From Candolleomyces eurysporus (taxonomy: Eukaryota; Basidiomycota; Agaricomycetes; Agaricales; Psathyrellaceae): 64,000 bases of DNA. How positions within the stretch are numbered: position 1 is the first letter of the stretch; every line of letters begins with the position of its first letter. A program made the translations under genes and the position numbers. Shown here one piece after another: positions 10,127-21,511 of this stretch. Below the pieces are notes generated by a model. The model was given only the letters and a program-made list of their open reading frames with translations, had not been told where the DNA came from and did no database searches. The DNA is taken from contig JANBPK010001485.1 in the NCBI GenBank assembly GCA_027579435.1, forward strand, positions 1-64,000, given 5' to 3'.

Positions 10127-11133
10127 GGTTCGTTGTGGATTTGATATCCAATATTCTTCTTGCCTATACACCGTTGCTTTCGTATCTCATAGGCCTCAAG
10201 TATCTCGCTGGTCGTCATGGAAGTCCTATAGGTAGTCCCGACACGCACGCGCAGAGCAAGGCGCCGTTCGTCCTCGCCGGTTCGGTGAGCATTCTTGGGG
10301 GTGGGCTCGTACTCGCTGTGCACAGTCTATCACTCTGCATTGTCCAGGCGCGGAGCATCGCACCGGATTTCGGGATCAACGATTAATTGGACCCAGTCCG
10401 GCTTATGACTATGACTAAGACTATGGGCTTCGCGATTTGGATGATGTGCTTCGGCGGAGGATGGATATGGGAGTCTGAGAGACGAGTCGAGAGCGTCGAG
10501 TATCAAGTCCAGCGTTAGTTCTTCCACTTTCGCTACGACTCCATTCGTACCGACACCAGCCCCATTTGTTGATTCGGGAATTCTGTTTGGGGCTTTTGCG
10601 CTCCTGCAGGCTCTTGCGCAGTTGATCTTGGCACCGATGCTCTTTGGTCTTGTCTACTCGTCGACTGTCCAAGACGGTGTGCATTTTGTCCTCGGGACTG
10701 ATGGTGAGCATCCTTCTGATGCTGGTTGTGAAGAACCCGGTGGGAGAGGTTAGGGTTGAGAGGAGGGATAAGAGGTTTAGGAGAGGGAGAGCATGACAGA
10801 ATTGAAGGGGAAGGCGCTCCATTATCAGCGCCAGCACGTTCAGCAGCAACAATACCTTCAACCCCAGCATGTTGGAGGGAAGAAGCTAGGCGGGGTTGTC
10901 AGCACGAAGATCAATGCGAATCGAGCCAAGGCGATGATGATGAAAGAGAGGGAGACCCAGAGGAGGTGGGAGGCAGATATTGAGANGGGGGGGGGAGGTC
11001 GAGGAGGAATAAAGATTTGAGACGAGGAGCTGTGCCTGTGTCGATTGCATTCGACGGGGATAGGGGACTGAGAGCGGGGGAAGGGAGTGGGGGTTCGATG
11101 GATGAGAGCGCGTTGGTTACGAGGTCGGCTTAA
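10127..11133 (+). pseudogene. Truncated second copy of the MFS transporter (3' half)
   Basis: Homologous to about 1930-2912 of the intact MFS gene, from VDLISNIL through the C-terminal basic tail, ending at the equivalent TAA (11131-11133). It lacks the first half of the gene. Frame breaks occur at the 'ttaattggacccagtc' insertion after 10383 and at deletions near 10670, 10700 and 10785. An N at 10986 precedes a nine-G run. There is no promoter or start, so it is not expected to be functional. Homology continues through the 3' flank to about 11590. Confidence 0.85.
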
Positions 11134-11900
11134 GGCGTTTGGCGGAATTCGCGCAGTTGTCGGCCTGCCATCTGGAGTTGAGATCGCTGACCGCTCGACA
11201 GCCCCGACGATCGATCCGAGCGGTCAGGTGAGCGCCCCTCACTGCATCAAATTTCTCTACCGACCTGAAGTGCATGCGTTGTTTCGTGTTCTCTTATTTC
11301 TTGAATTATTAGTAGTAGACGTCATCCTCCATACATCCAACCATGCATTCATCCAACCCACATTCATTAATCATTTCTCATGTGTATATATATCTTATAT
11401 ATGAGCTACACTACGCTTGTTTTTGTTATTCAATTCGCTGCATGGTTGCTTCATCCTCATCCTCATCATCTTTGAAGTTCGCTTAGACTATCGTAACTTA
11501 GCTTCGGTTTTGTTTACGCAGCATTTCGGTTATGATTTCAATTAAGTTTAACAACGTGAACTTTGGACGTTGAAGTTTGAGTACCCAGGTTCATGTCGGG
11601 CCCCAAATTCCGAGATCGGTCATGACTCGGAGGAGCGCCAGCATTACGATTTAGTCAAACACAACGTACCTTGCCCGCTGCTGCACCGTGGCTCCTTTCC
11701 TCCGTGGAGTTCTACTTCAAGCTGGGAATGTCTCTCCATTGGTAGTCACTCCTATCGGCGTCGTTCAGCTATCGATGCTGGCGAGCGTTTCTGCCGCGTC
11801 TAGCGTCTTCCATTGACAGCCAGCATGCTGGAGGTGGTCTTATGATCCTCGTTCCCGCTTGCCACTCCCGCTCAACTCTCCAACCTCGCCTCGTGTACTA
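11134..11900. repeat. Duplicated MFS 3' flank with the MITE empty site
   Basis: Colinear with 2913-4300 minus the MITE. At 11691-11698 the single GCTCCTTT, flanked by 'ctgcaccg' on the left and 'ggagttctacttcaagct' on the right, corresponds exactly to the unoccupied target of the MITE at 3573-4073. The stretch around 3425-3530 is replaced here by unrelated sequence. No gene is visible. Confidence 0.75.
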
Positions 11901-12324
11901 CAAGCAGGCCCTGACTCGATGGTGTGCGGACACTGACTCAAGGCACTGCTTGGCTTCATTCCGAAGAATTGCGGTTGTATGTGCGATCGAAGTTCAGCCT
12001 CATATATGTACTCCCATCCACTCGATTCTCGAATACCTCTTCACGCGCCCCTTTGAGTCTCTCGGGCTCATCAAATCAGTTTGGAGCTTCTCCCGGCCTA
12101 GTCTTCACCACAATTGACGAATAACTATCCCGAAGGAGGCTGCTCATCTTTAATCCGGTGCATAGCATAGCCTTGCGGCTCTTTGACAGGCTATTGCATT
12201 CCGTCACTGTAATACAATTGACGCCAGGCCTGAGGCCTGATTCCTTGCCTGCTGTTGGCATAGTCATCGAAACAGCCGCTTAATAGATTGAACGCCACAG
12301 GAGCTCCGGCGATGCTCAGACTCA

Positions 12325-12330
12325 TTTATA
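12325..12330 (+). promoter_or_regulatory. TATA-like box of subtype-2 gene B
   Basis: TTTATA at 12325-12330, about 70 nt before the ATG, followed by a 'ccccgaggtctgctcag' block. Gene D has the same arrangement (17076-17081, then 'gcctcgaggtttgctca'), so the core promoter is conserved between the two subtype-2 genes. Confidence 0.5.
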
Positions 12331-12397
12331 GGACCCCGAGGTCTGCTCAGCACACGCATACATATCTACTGGCACTATCATCCCCTTTGGTGAAAAT

Positions 12398-13969
12398 ATG
12401 CCATTGAAGGTCCCTCCCCTCGAATACCCCATAACTCGTCAATTTGGCTCTGTATGGTTGACTTCCTTGGCCTATGTTCTCGGTTTTCTGGCAATTGCTA
12501 TCCTTGCGATTGCCAATGGTCAGTCGCTATCGCTTTGTGTCGACTGTGCGCTTATTCGTATGCCGGGTAGTCGCTCTGGTAGGGTACGACCCGACGACCG
12601 TCTTCCAAGCCAACTTCAATGCCACCCAAACCTTCTGGTTTGACCGCTTTATACCGTTTTTCGCTCAAACCCCAGGCACCCTCTGTGACACACACGTCTT
12701 CAATGTTGGCGAGTCTATGGTGACCAATAGCTCTCTTTTTGAGTGGAAGGTTCAGGCGGTATATCAACCTAATGCAGCGGAATCAGGGTTCTCGTACAGG
12801 GGAGAGACCCTGGACCACTGTGATGTTACGCAAGTGGCACTGAGCGGTGATATTAGGACGTGGACTATAGAAGGTAATATGTATCTCTATTGCAACGCTC
12901 AATCGCAGGGAGGAGGAAACAATCTGGAAATAGCCGGCGTTGCGAGCTTTGGCGTTTCAGCCCTTCCAGCAAGACAGACCAATTTCCAGAGAATGTCGAA
13001 ATCAGCTTCGCAGGACAGTGTTGCTGCTACTATTGAGACATTGTAGGTCACCCCCGTTTCTATTATCGAGTAAATCTAATGATTCGACTATCACTGGAAG
13101 ATTTTCCCTGGCCGCTATCGACCTGGGGACTCGAGTCTACGAAGCGTATATTCGAACAACACCCAACAACACAGGCCTTGTTGCCTTCTCCGTTCTTGCA
13201 AATTTTCTTTTCTGTCCCCCAACCCTTGCTGCAATGGATTCATGTGCTACTACCAACTCGAATCCTTTCATTGGGTTCAACGGTTCCTCAGCCATAACAG
13301 GGGAAAACATCATCCTACCCCTCAACGTTGTGACCGACATCGCCAATGTTACATGGCCGCTTCATTATGAACTGGGCGAAGAACTTCTCGGGCCAATCCT
13401 CAACTTCGCGCAGCTCACTCGAGCTGCCGCACACATCGATTTAGGCAATCCAGCCGCTAACAATTTTCTATTGAATCCTCAGATTGTTGATAACATCTTG
13501 GTCTCCTCATTCACGGAAACCCCCATAACAAGCGCTTCTCAATCGCGCTTATACTCGGCTTGGAAGTCTCAGATGAATCCCACGATTCGATCCCCGTACC
13601 CCAAACTAAATGTACCTGGCCCGTCAACCCTACAGGCAGTCTTCATTTGTCGTTTCTTCCGATTGAAAGGCATCGGGTCTTTGATCGTGTCTGTGTTGGT
13701 GGCAACACTCAGCATGTTTTCTTCTGCTTGGGCCCTGCTTCTTGCGGTTGCTGCCCATGTTGTGAAGAAGGGAGATAAAGAAGGTATGGTGTAATCTATA
13801 ACAGCTTTCTAAAGCCATGAGTCACGTTTCTGACATTCTTACGATTCTAGCTAACTGCTGCGAAGACCATCAACGAGGTCCATTGCTGGGAAGGATAGAT
13901 CCTAAGGAGGGCCTACAAGACGACAAGTCCACGAGTTCTTACCAACACTCAATGCAGATGCGAAGCTGA
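12398..13969 (+). CDS. Two-TM membrane protein family, subtype 2, copy B
   Basis: Function unknown. Exons 12398-12518, 12571-13042, 13101-13783 and 13851-13969 sum to 1395 nt (464 residues). A cytoplasmic N-terminus with PPLEYPITRQF leads into TM1 (about residues 22-42). A conserved extracytoplasmic domain starting VALVGYDPTTVF carries sequons such as NATQ and conserved cysteines in GTLCDTH, DHCDV, LYCNA, LFCPP and DSCATT. Then come a PGPSTLQAVF block, TM2 (about residues 380-410) and a charged tail. The intron-2 acceptor is placed at 13100 because it lies at the same place in all four copies, behind a CTAAT-like branch site. Closest to gene D. It may act with the subtype-1 protein encoded next to it, but this is inferred from gene order only. 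Confidence 0.8.
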
Positions 13970-14109
13970 CTTGAGTCCCTGTTCTTCTCCATCGTGATCC
14001 GAATATGTGAACTACTTACGAGAACTGGAAACGGAAATCGAATTCGCAAATATGTGATCCTGATGTACAGACAAATTTAAAAGGGACTAAACTACTTATG
14101 AACACTCTA

Positions 14110-14215
14110 GTTTCAGGCACGACTGTGACTAAGTCCCAAAAATGAGGTTGGATTCCGCCATGAAGAGAACATTGTTCTCTGTCAATTGGCCGTCACCTCA
14201 AATTGATTTTCAGGT
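14110..14215 (-). pseudogene. Short relic of OPT transporter
   Basis: A small fragment matching the OPT gene around 19220-19260: 'cgccatgaagagaacattgttctct...ggccgtcacct' here against 'tgccatgaagagggcactgttctcg...gaccgtcacct' there. It lies downstream of subtype-2 gene B, as the intact OPT lies downstream of gene D. The rest of the exon is deleted. Confidence 0.65.
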
Positions 14216-14219
14216 GAGA

Positions 14220-14390
14220 GGCGCAGTGTCAACGTGCCATTCTGGAGTTGAGTACAAATCCGCCAACCATCGACAACCGAGGAATCGACCTGAGCGGCCA
14301 TATGAACGCCCCTCCTGCGTCAAACCTTTTTCCCGACCTGAAGGACTCTCAGCAATTGTGAGAGACTCGGACTACACAATGTAAATTTAT
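14220..14390. repeat. Diverged copy of MFS 3'-flank sequence
   Basis: Colinear with 2938-3060: 'gccattctggagttgagtac', 'gacctgagcgg', 'gaacgcccctcctgc' and 'cccgacctgaag' all align. Its end ('gactcggactacacaatgtaa') also resembles 9548-9572. It follows an OPT relic, as at 5.9 kb. Confidence 0.6.
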
Positions 14391-14439
14391 TTTAGGGCGC
14401 GAAGAATTTCTTCAATACCACAGGTTGAAAGCGCCAATC

Positions 14440-15040
14440 AAACGACGTGGGAGAATTCAACTGATGCGTCAAGCGGCGTGGTTGCAGTTCTGAACAAACC
14501 CTCCATCATGCCACCTCGGGATCCTGCCTTTCCTCCTGCTTATCTGATCCTTACCACTCCTCTTGTCACTTGAATTAGTTCGGTAACTACTCTTTTGAAG
14601 GAAGCCGTTCATATCTGGTTCATTATCTCGGAATTCCTCAGTGACAAGCTCAGATGCCGTCACACAATTGAAGTACGGGTCCGTCCATCGACCAACTCAA
14701 CTGCCACAATGCCTATTTGTACGCGACAAGAGCTCAATATCTGGACTCACTAATACTGTGCTAGCCTGGGATCGTGCCTTCCACCTTGAAGTGTTTCTCC
14801 TCAGCTTAGCGGGCCTTGACGTTAACCCTCAAACGAGCATAGCCTGCACAGAAACGTTCTCGTCATTTACTCGTAAGCTTCATTAACCTGCTCCACAACA
14901 CTGCATATGGCTATATAACGAACTGTGCACCAATCATCGACATCGTCCTCGACTATTGTTGACAAGCCCCCGAATCGATGGTGTGCGGAACTCGAGGACG
15001 CCTTGGGTTTCATTCCGAAGAGGCCCGCATGTGCTTTCGT
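14440..15040. other. Non-coding stretch with diverged family-gene 5' flank
   Basis: No gene is supported. About 14470-14660 resembles the upstream flanks near 9640-9740 and 16840-16970, sharing 'gttcatatctg' and 'cggaattcct'. The rest, up to the subtype-1 promoter, holds nothing I recognise. Confidence 0.4.
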
Positions 15041-15098
15041 GAAGACTTAAAAGGTCTCATGGACGTACTCTCACTTTCCACCAAAACCAGTCGGGAAG

Positions 15099-16654
15099 AT
15101 GCTACTGCTGAAAAACCTACCTCCTCTCGAATACCCTATCACGCGCCCCTTTGAGTCTGTCCGGCTGACCGCGATTGGATACATAGGCGGCTTTTTCGGG
15201 ATTATATTGCTCTGTGTTATTAACAGTCGGTCGAGCTCCTGCGTCTATCTACTGCAGCTGTTTTTCTAACACCTGGTCGAATAGTTGCGCTGGTTGGCTA
15301 CGACCCAACCACCGTCTTCCATGCCAACTTCAATATCACTCAAGAATTCTGGTTTGACCGCTTTATTCCCTTCATTGCTCAAACACCTGGCACACTTTGC
15401 GATGCGCACGTATTTAATGTCGGCGAGTCCCTCGTTACCAACGTTTCCCTCTTCGAATGGAAAGTCGAAGGAGTATACAGGCCAAATGCAGGAGGATCAG
15501 GGTTCTCGTACCGTGGAGAGACACTCGACAACTGCGACATCCAGCAAGTGGCGCTTAACGGTGATATCAGGACATGGACGTTGGACGGGAGTATGTGGTT
15601 GTATTGCAATAGCTCATCGAGCGAGGGCAACGGTCAATCGTTGGAGTTGGCGGGCGTCGCAAGCTTTGGAGTTTCCGCACTTCCGGCCAGACAGACGAAT
15701 TTTCAGCGCATGACCAGGTCGCCGGCGCAAGACAGTCTTGCTATTACGATCGAGAGACTGTGAGCACCGTTTACATCCTTGTAAAAGTGATTTAACTGAC
15801 AAGATCGGACAAAGATTTGCATTGGCAGCCGTTGATATTGGCGCCAGAGTCTACGAAGCCTACGTCCGAACGCCCAATGACACTGCCCTCGTCTCTTATT
15901 CTCTTTTCGCGCGGTACCCTTTCTGCCCTGCATCCTTGGGGACCACGAATCCTTGTGCTTTCGACCCTCCCGCGGTTGATATCGCTGTCTCCACTGCCAT
16001 TCTGGCAGATAATACTATCCAACCTCCAGCAGCCGTCCTCCCTCACAACTACAACCGCATTAGCGACCACACTATTCTATACAACATGACGGATATTTCC
16101 CCTGTGATCAATTTCCTTCAGCTTGCTCGAGCAGCGGCTCTGATAGACCTGGGAAACCCAGCCCCAAACAACTTCCTGTTGAACCTTCAGTTTACGGATA
16201 ATGTTTTGGCTCCGAGATTTCCGGAGACACCCGTGACGTTTGCGTCTCAGTCGCGGTTGTATTCGGCGTGGAAGTCCCAAACCGACCCAGCGGACAATAG
16301 TTCGTATCCAGTGTTGAGGGTACCAGGCCCATCGACGCTTCAGGCTGTCTTCAACTGCCATTTATTCAAGTTGAAGGGCCCCGGGTCGTTGTTTGTCTCA
16401 GTGTTGGTGGCTACGCTGAGCATGTTTTCTTCAGCGTGGGGTCTGGCGCTCATTTTCGCTGCATACTTTGTGAAGAAAAGAGATGGAGATAGTGGTGCGT
16501 CACCACTTTAATCTTTAGTTTCGCCTTGCCTGATTCCTGTCGTCTAATTCTAGCGAACCAATGTCAAGGACACGTCCGGGCTCAGACGGGTTTGGAGAAG
16601 GAGAAAGAAGACGATTCAATGCTTCCTCGCTCATCGATAGATTACGGAACGTAG
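15099..16654 (+). CDS. Two-TM membrane protein family, subtype 1, copy C
   Basis: Function unknown. Exons 15099-15225, 15285-15759, 15815-16494 and 16554-16654 sum to 1383 nt (460 residues). It has the same plan as the other copies: LPPLEYPITR at the start, TM1, an extracytoplasmic domain with conserved cysteines, a PGPSTLQAVF block, TM2 and a charged tail rich in Glu and Lys in the last exon. Subtype-1 markers are YRPNAGGSGFSYRGETLDNC and SMWLYCNSSS, where subtype 2 has YQPNAAESGFSYRGETLDHC and MYLYCN. This is the cleanest subtype-1 copy, with no insertion or frame break, so it serves as reference for the damaged copy A. Gene D follows after about 490 nt on the same strand. Confidence 0.8.
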
Positions 16655-17075
16655 AGACAAAGATGAACTTGGAACCTCATCTCCCAGTGCGACACAGGTC
16701 CCCGACTCTCAGTAGCTGTGATCGAAGAAGCGATGTAAATCGGACGTGAAGAATGATATCTACTCAATATCAATGACACGAACACGGGAAAAAGCAGTTT
16801 CAGTCGGACGTTGTGGGAGAATACTATGCACAAACTCTCATCAAACCATGAGTCTCGCCAGGACAGCACCCCTTCTTGCCTCCCGATCGTCACCTTATCT
16901 CTTGACTGGGGATAGTTGCTCTCAAAGAGATTGTTCATATCTGACTCGGAATTCCTTGACAGGCTGTGGTGAATGTCGTCATGCAGTTGGCACCAGGTCA
17001 GAGGACTGCCCGCTGTCGACCTGTCATAGACATTGGATAGTGTTAATTTCACAAGAGCTCGGTACCTTGAGCACA

Positions 17076-17081
17076 TTTATA
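17076..17081 (+). promoter_or_regulatory. TATA-like box of subtype-2 gene D
   Basis: TTTATA, 67 nt before the ATG at 17148, with a following 'cctcgaggtttgctca' block shared with the promoter of gene B. Confidence 0.5.
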
Positions 17082-17147
17082 GTGCCTCGAGGTTTGCTCA
17101 CTGCGGCAATAAACATATCTTTTGGCACATCTGTCATTGTCGACTTC

Positions 17148-18763
17148 ATGCTGCTGAAATTACCTCCCCTCGAATATCCCATAACTCGTCAATTTGGCCG
17201 CGTATGGTTGACTTCCCTGGCCTATGTTCTCGGGTTTCTGGCAGTTGTTATCCTTGCCATCGCCAATGGTCAGTCGCTTTCGCTTCGTGTCGATTGTGCG
17301 CTTATCCGTAGATTGGGCAGTCGCTCTGGTAGGGTACGACCCAACGACCGTCTTCCGAGCCAACTTCAATGTCACTCAAACCTTCTGGTTTGACCGTTTT
17401 GTTCCTTCTATCGCCCAAACCCCAGGCAGTCTCTGTGATACGCGGGTCTTCAACGTCGGCGAGTCTATGGTGACCAACAGCTCTATTTTTGAGTGGAAGG
17501 TTCAGGCTGTCTATCAGCCTAACGCAGCGGAATCAGGGTTCTCGTACAGGGGAGAGACTCTGGACCACTGCGATGTTACACAAGTGGCACTGAGCGGCGA
17601 TTTAAGGACGTGGACGGTAGAAGGTGACATGTACCTTTATTGCAACGTTCAATCTCAGGGAGGGAGGGACAATTTGGAGATAGCGGGTGTTGCCAGCTTT
17701 GGAGTCTCAGCCCTTCCGGCGAGACAGACCAATTTCGGGAGAATGTCTAAATCAGCTTCGCAGGACAGCGTTTCTGTTACCGTTGAGAGACTGTACGTGG
17801 CCCCCATTCTAGTTATCGAGTAAATTTACTGATTCAAGTGTCCCTGGAAGATTTTCCCTGGCTGGCATCGACCTGGGGGCTCGAATCTACGAAGCATATA
17901 TTCGAACAACCCCCAACAACACAGGCCTTGTCGCCTTCTCCGTTCTTGCCAACTTTCTCTTCTGTCCCCCTTCTTTTTCAACCGTGCATTCATGTGCCAC
18001 CGCCAACTCGAATCCTTTCATCGGATTCAATTCTTCTTCAGCCATAACAGGAGGAAACATCCTCCTGCCCCCGGATATCATGACCAACGACGATAGTAAG
18101 ATCGTACCACCCCAGTACGAGCTAGACGATGTACTTCTCGGGCCCACCCTCAATTTCGTCCAGCTCGCTCGAGCTGCTGCACGCATCGATTTGGGAAACC
18201 CAGCCGCTAACAACTTTTTATTAAATCCTCAAGTCATTGATAACGTTTTGGTCGCCACATTCCCGGAAACGCCCATGACTAGTGCTTCTCGGCCGCGTTT
18301 GTACTCGGCTTGGAAGTCCCAGATAGACCCAACGACTAGATCCGCATACCCCACATTAAATGTACCTGGCCCATCGACCCTGCAGGCTGTCTTCATTTGT
18401 CAGTTCTTCAAATTGAAAGGCGTCGGGTCTTTGATTGTGTCTGTGTTGGTGGCAACACTCAGCATGTTTTCTTCCGCTTGGGCCCTGTTTCTTGCGGTTG
18501 CTACATGTTTTGTGAAGCAGAGAGATAAAGAAGGTACGATAGTTTTTCTAACAGCCTTCCGACACCGCGGACCATGTTTCTAACATTCTATGACTCCAGC
18601 TAACCTCTGCGAGGATCACCGGAGAGTTTTATTGCTGGGAACGGTAGATCCTGAGAAGGGCCTGCAACTCGATGATGAGAGCACCAAGCGCTCGCCAACA
18701 CCCAACGTAGATGCAAAGGCGAATTGGGACCCTCTTCTTCTCTATCACAATCCGAATATGTGA
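17148..18763 (+). CDS. Two-TM membrane protein family, subtype 2, copy D
   Basis: Function unknown. Exons 17148-17268, 17321-17792, 17851-18533 and 18600-18763 sum to 1440 nt (479 residues). Exons 1-3 have exactly the same lengths as in copy B. The last exon is longer and gives a hydrophilic tail ending about 45 nt further than in B. Conserved features are LEYPITRQF, TM1, VALVGYDPTTVF, the six-cysteine extracytoplasmic region, PGPSTLQAVF and TM2. It converges on the OPT gene, whose stop lies 92 nt beyond. The relic pairs at 4.8-5.8 kb and 13.9-14.2 kb show the same order, so subtype 2 and OPT were duplicated together. Confidence 0.8.
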
Positions 18764-18855
18764 GCTCCTTACGAGACCTGAAAATGGAAATGGAATGTGC
18801 AAATATGTAATCGTAATGTACAGGCAAGAATGGACTTGAATACGAATGCTCTAGT

Positions 18856-21303
18856 TTAAGACACAGTTGGGCATCCACCACACATTCCATGTCCACAGCC
18901 CCAACAACTCAATACTCCAACCCCGAAGGTCTTTAACAGCAACGAAATGATGCTGACCACACCTTCGCCTAGCACAAACCCACTCGCGACGACCACAAGG
19001 CGGATATCATTCCCTCTACCTCCATCTTGTTTTGCATAGCGCGTCCGATAGACATACTCAATGACACCACCGATCAAACGCGCGATGGAAAATGATGGTG
19101 TATTGAGGAATCCGATGGCGAAGGCGACGCCGGATGGAATCCATTGCGCGTAGCCGAGCTGACGCCGGGAGGCTTTCGTCTTGATCCCTGACAGAATTCC
19201 AAAGAAGAGGCTGAATCCTGCCATGAAGAGGGCACTGTTCTCGGGTAACTGACCGTCACCTGGAATAAATTTGAGCTGGATAAGAGACAGTGCATTGAAG
19301 ATATCGAGAAGTTGACTTACGGAGGAGTCTCGCGAGCCCCAACCATACATATGCTGTAGGTGCGGGGAATGATGGTCCTGGAATCTCGTAGGCTCGATTG
19401 TACAGGGTGAAGGCAGTCGTTGTAACAATGATGGAGACGGACGAGCCAATCAGTTGCCCATAGAATTGTGCGCGAGGAGAGGCATGGCACAGATGACCAG
19501 TTTTGAGGTCTTGCATCAGATCCCCAGCTCTAAGTTTCCGTTAGCAAGGAATGAGACGGCGAAAGAGCACAACATGACGCACTGTTGAGCACCCGCTTCG
19601 GCCACTCCTCCCGCTATGATATTGGCAACAATATTTCCCGGTTGCAGCCATGCAAAAAGCAGCTGGGAAACCTTTCCGAGCCCGGAAACAGGGTTGAGAT
19701 CTGTTTCTCCAAGTGCGCGTACTCTGCCGATAAATTAGTATCAAATCAAAGAGACGGCTAAGTAACGTACCCGATAATGCTCAATAAGCCTCCGAAAATA
19801 AACCCGATCACAGTCGCCCAAGGTTTAATGCCTTCGTGCCCGAAAACTACCCAGACAAGAATGGTTCCTAACACGATGCTGGCAAGAAGTCCACTTACAA
19901 CCCACGAGTAGGGCACGAGTCTATCTTCTGTTTCATCCTCGTGGCTTCGCTTGACAGGGCCATCTTCACCAATTCGAGTATACTGTTGCCTCAATGGCTT
20001 TACAACGTCGATCACAAATTCGCCGACGACTGGGAGGAGCGAGACCAAGCTGTCAGTGCACATAATGCCAAGTGCGACCCAAAGAATCCAGCCTCGTGCT
20101 CCACTCGACATATCACCCACCGGGCCTGGGGCCCAACCTGCGAGTTTTGACAATGGGGAGAGGACGGCCCAGCCGACAAACATGCCTAGGTTCATGCTGA
20201 CTGTGGTAGGGAATCCCATGATGATGCCCTGGCCGACATACGACAAGCTGGGTGTGAAGTACCACAGCCATTCTTTGGCGAGGTATGTTCCAAATAGGGG
20301 AATGGTGAAGACGGCAGGGAAGAAGTATGCGAAAAGCTAAACCGAAATGGTATGAATGTGCCTGTTCTATGAAAGCTCTATAGACGTACCGTTAGGGCAC
20401 CAGCTGATCCAAAGCTCCAGGCGAGGTCGTGCCACCCCTCATGCTGCACAATGTCTCTTTCATTGTCTTCCTCCGCAGTTTGCTGCTCCTGTGCGGGAAC
20501 TTCCGCAATTGCCTCGACAGCGTCCTCACTTTCTTCGTGGTCGACTTCTCGATACCCACGCCGGTGTCGAACAGTGTCCGGAGGCGGTAGTTGATGCAAT
20601 ACTGAGATGAGTTGTGCGGTTGCTGTTCCGGAAGGGAACGGTAACTCTTCCTCAATAATCTGTACGAGAGGGTTGGTGCATAACTGCGAACTAAGTAAGC
20701 GGCACGTACAACTTGCTTTCGCAGTGGTGGAGATAGGAAGACACTATGGAGGAGTCAGAGGAATTCGGGTTACAATCGAACTAACACTAACCCGAAGAAT
20801 GCTACGGCACAGGACCAGCCAACGGCAGACCACCATGTTAAATGGATTGGTGGTGTGCCATCTCGTTCTTCACTCAGCAATCCCAAGGCGGGCAGGATAC
20901 CGACGAAGCCAGCGGCAAGAGGCATAGTTCCAGTAGCCACGGCCGTTGTCTGTACTACAATGAGTTCCTGAGGAGAAAGCGGGGTCGGGAGCATCCTCGA
21001 AATTAGAAACCCAATAAGTGCGCTCTGAATTGACATCCTATTGAACGTTGAGAAACTAGAGTTACCGAGCAGTCCCAAGAGCTAACTCACATTGAAATCC
21101 ATCCTGATTGAAGCCCAAGACTTAGATTTGTGAAGCAAATCAAGCAGCCAATTGCTAGACCGATGAATACTGCTGTCAGAGTGAACTCTGGTTGCGCAGC
21201 GGAGAGATGACCATGGTTGGGGCCCAATGACCTGCAAATCATCAGGAATTTTCAGGAAGGGTCTCCATTGTTTGACGTACCTAAGCCAGCGCGTTATATA
21301 CAT
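18856..21303 (-). CDS. Oligopeptide transporter (OPT superfamily, YSL-like)
   Basis: Multi-pass membrane transporter of the OPT superfamily, for peptides or metal chelates. Nine exons (21281-21303, 21091-21231, 20792-21037, 20710-20743, 20390-20659, 19771-20336, 19583-19723, 19321-19529, 18856-19259) sum to 2034 nt (677 residues). Family signatures, in order: QSGWISMMSIQSALIGF, GTMPLAAGFVGILPALG, LPFPSGTATAQLI, PGNIVANIIAGGVAEAGAQQ, AGDLMQDLKTGH, then YEIPGPSFPAPTAYVWLGLA. The central loop is Glu-rich and hydrophilic. These motifs resemble the YSL-type fungal OPT proteins (S. cerevisiae YGL114W group) more than the peptide transporter OPT1 group. The N-terminus is short (about 20 residues before the first conserved block), so an upstream exon is possible. 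It is the only intact OPT here; two relics lie in the duplicated region. Confidence 0.88.
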
Positions 21304-21511
21304 GGTTGCAGTCACTGGGAAGGTGACATTAGCCGCTCGCAGTCGACCTCGAACTTATGATGACGATGACGGCGGTCGCGCCGGATGTTTGCCGGCCTCG
21401 CGTTGTTGATTCTTATTTGGTCGATCCCGGCGCCAAATTAGTGCTAGTGTGACTCCGGGTGCTTGTCCAGAGTCATCGATTCTCCGTCTTCACCCTCAGA
21501 AACCTCTCACC
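21304..21511. promoter_or_regulatory. Shared divergent promoter region, OPT / MetRS
   Basis: Only 208 bp separate the OPT start codon (-) from the methionyl-tRNA synthetase start codon (+). Both promoters and 5' UTRs must fit here. No clear TATA box is visible. Confidence 0.4.

Noticed and set aside
13043..13070. 28-nt version of intron 2 in gene B (also possible in C and D)
   Set aside because: It ends before the branch-site-like motif and is shorter than usual fungal introns. The acceptor at 13100, shared by all copies, gives 55-58 nt.
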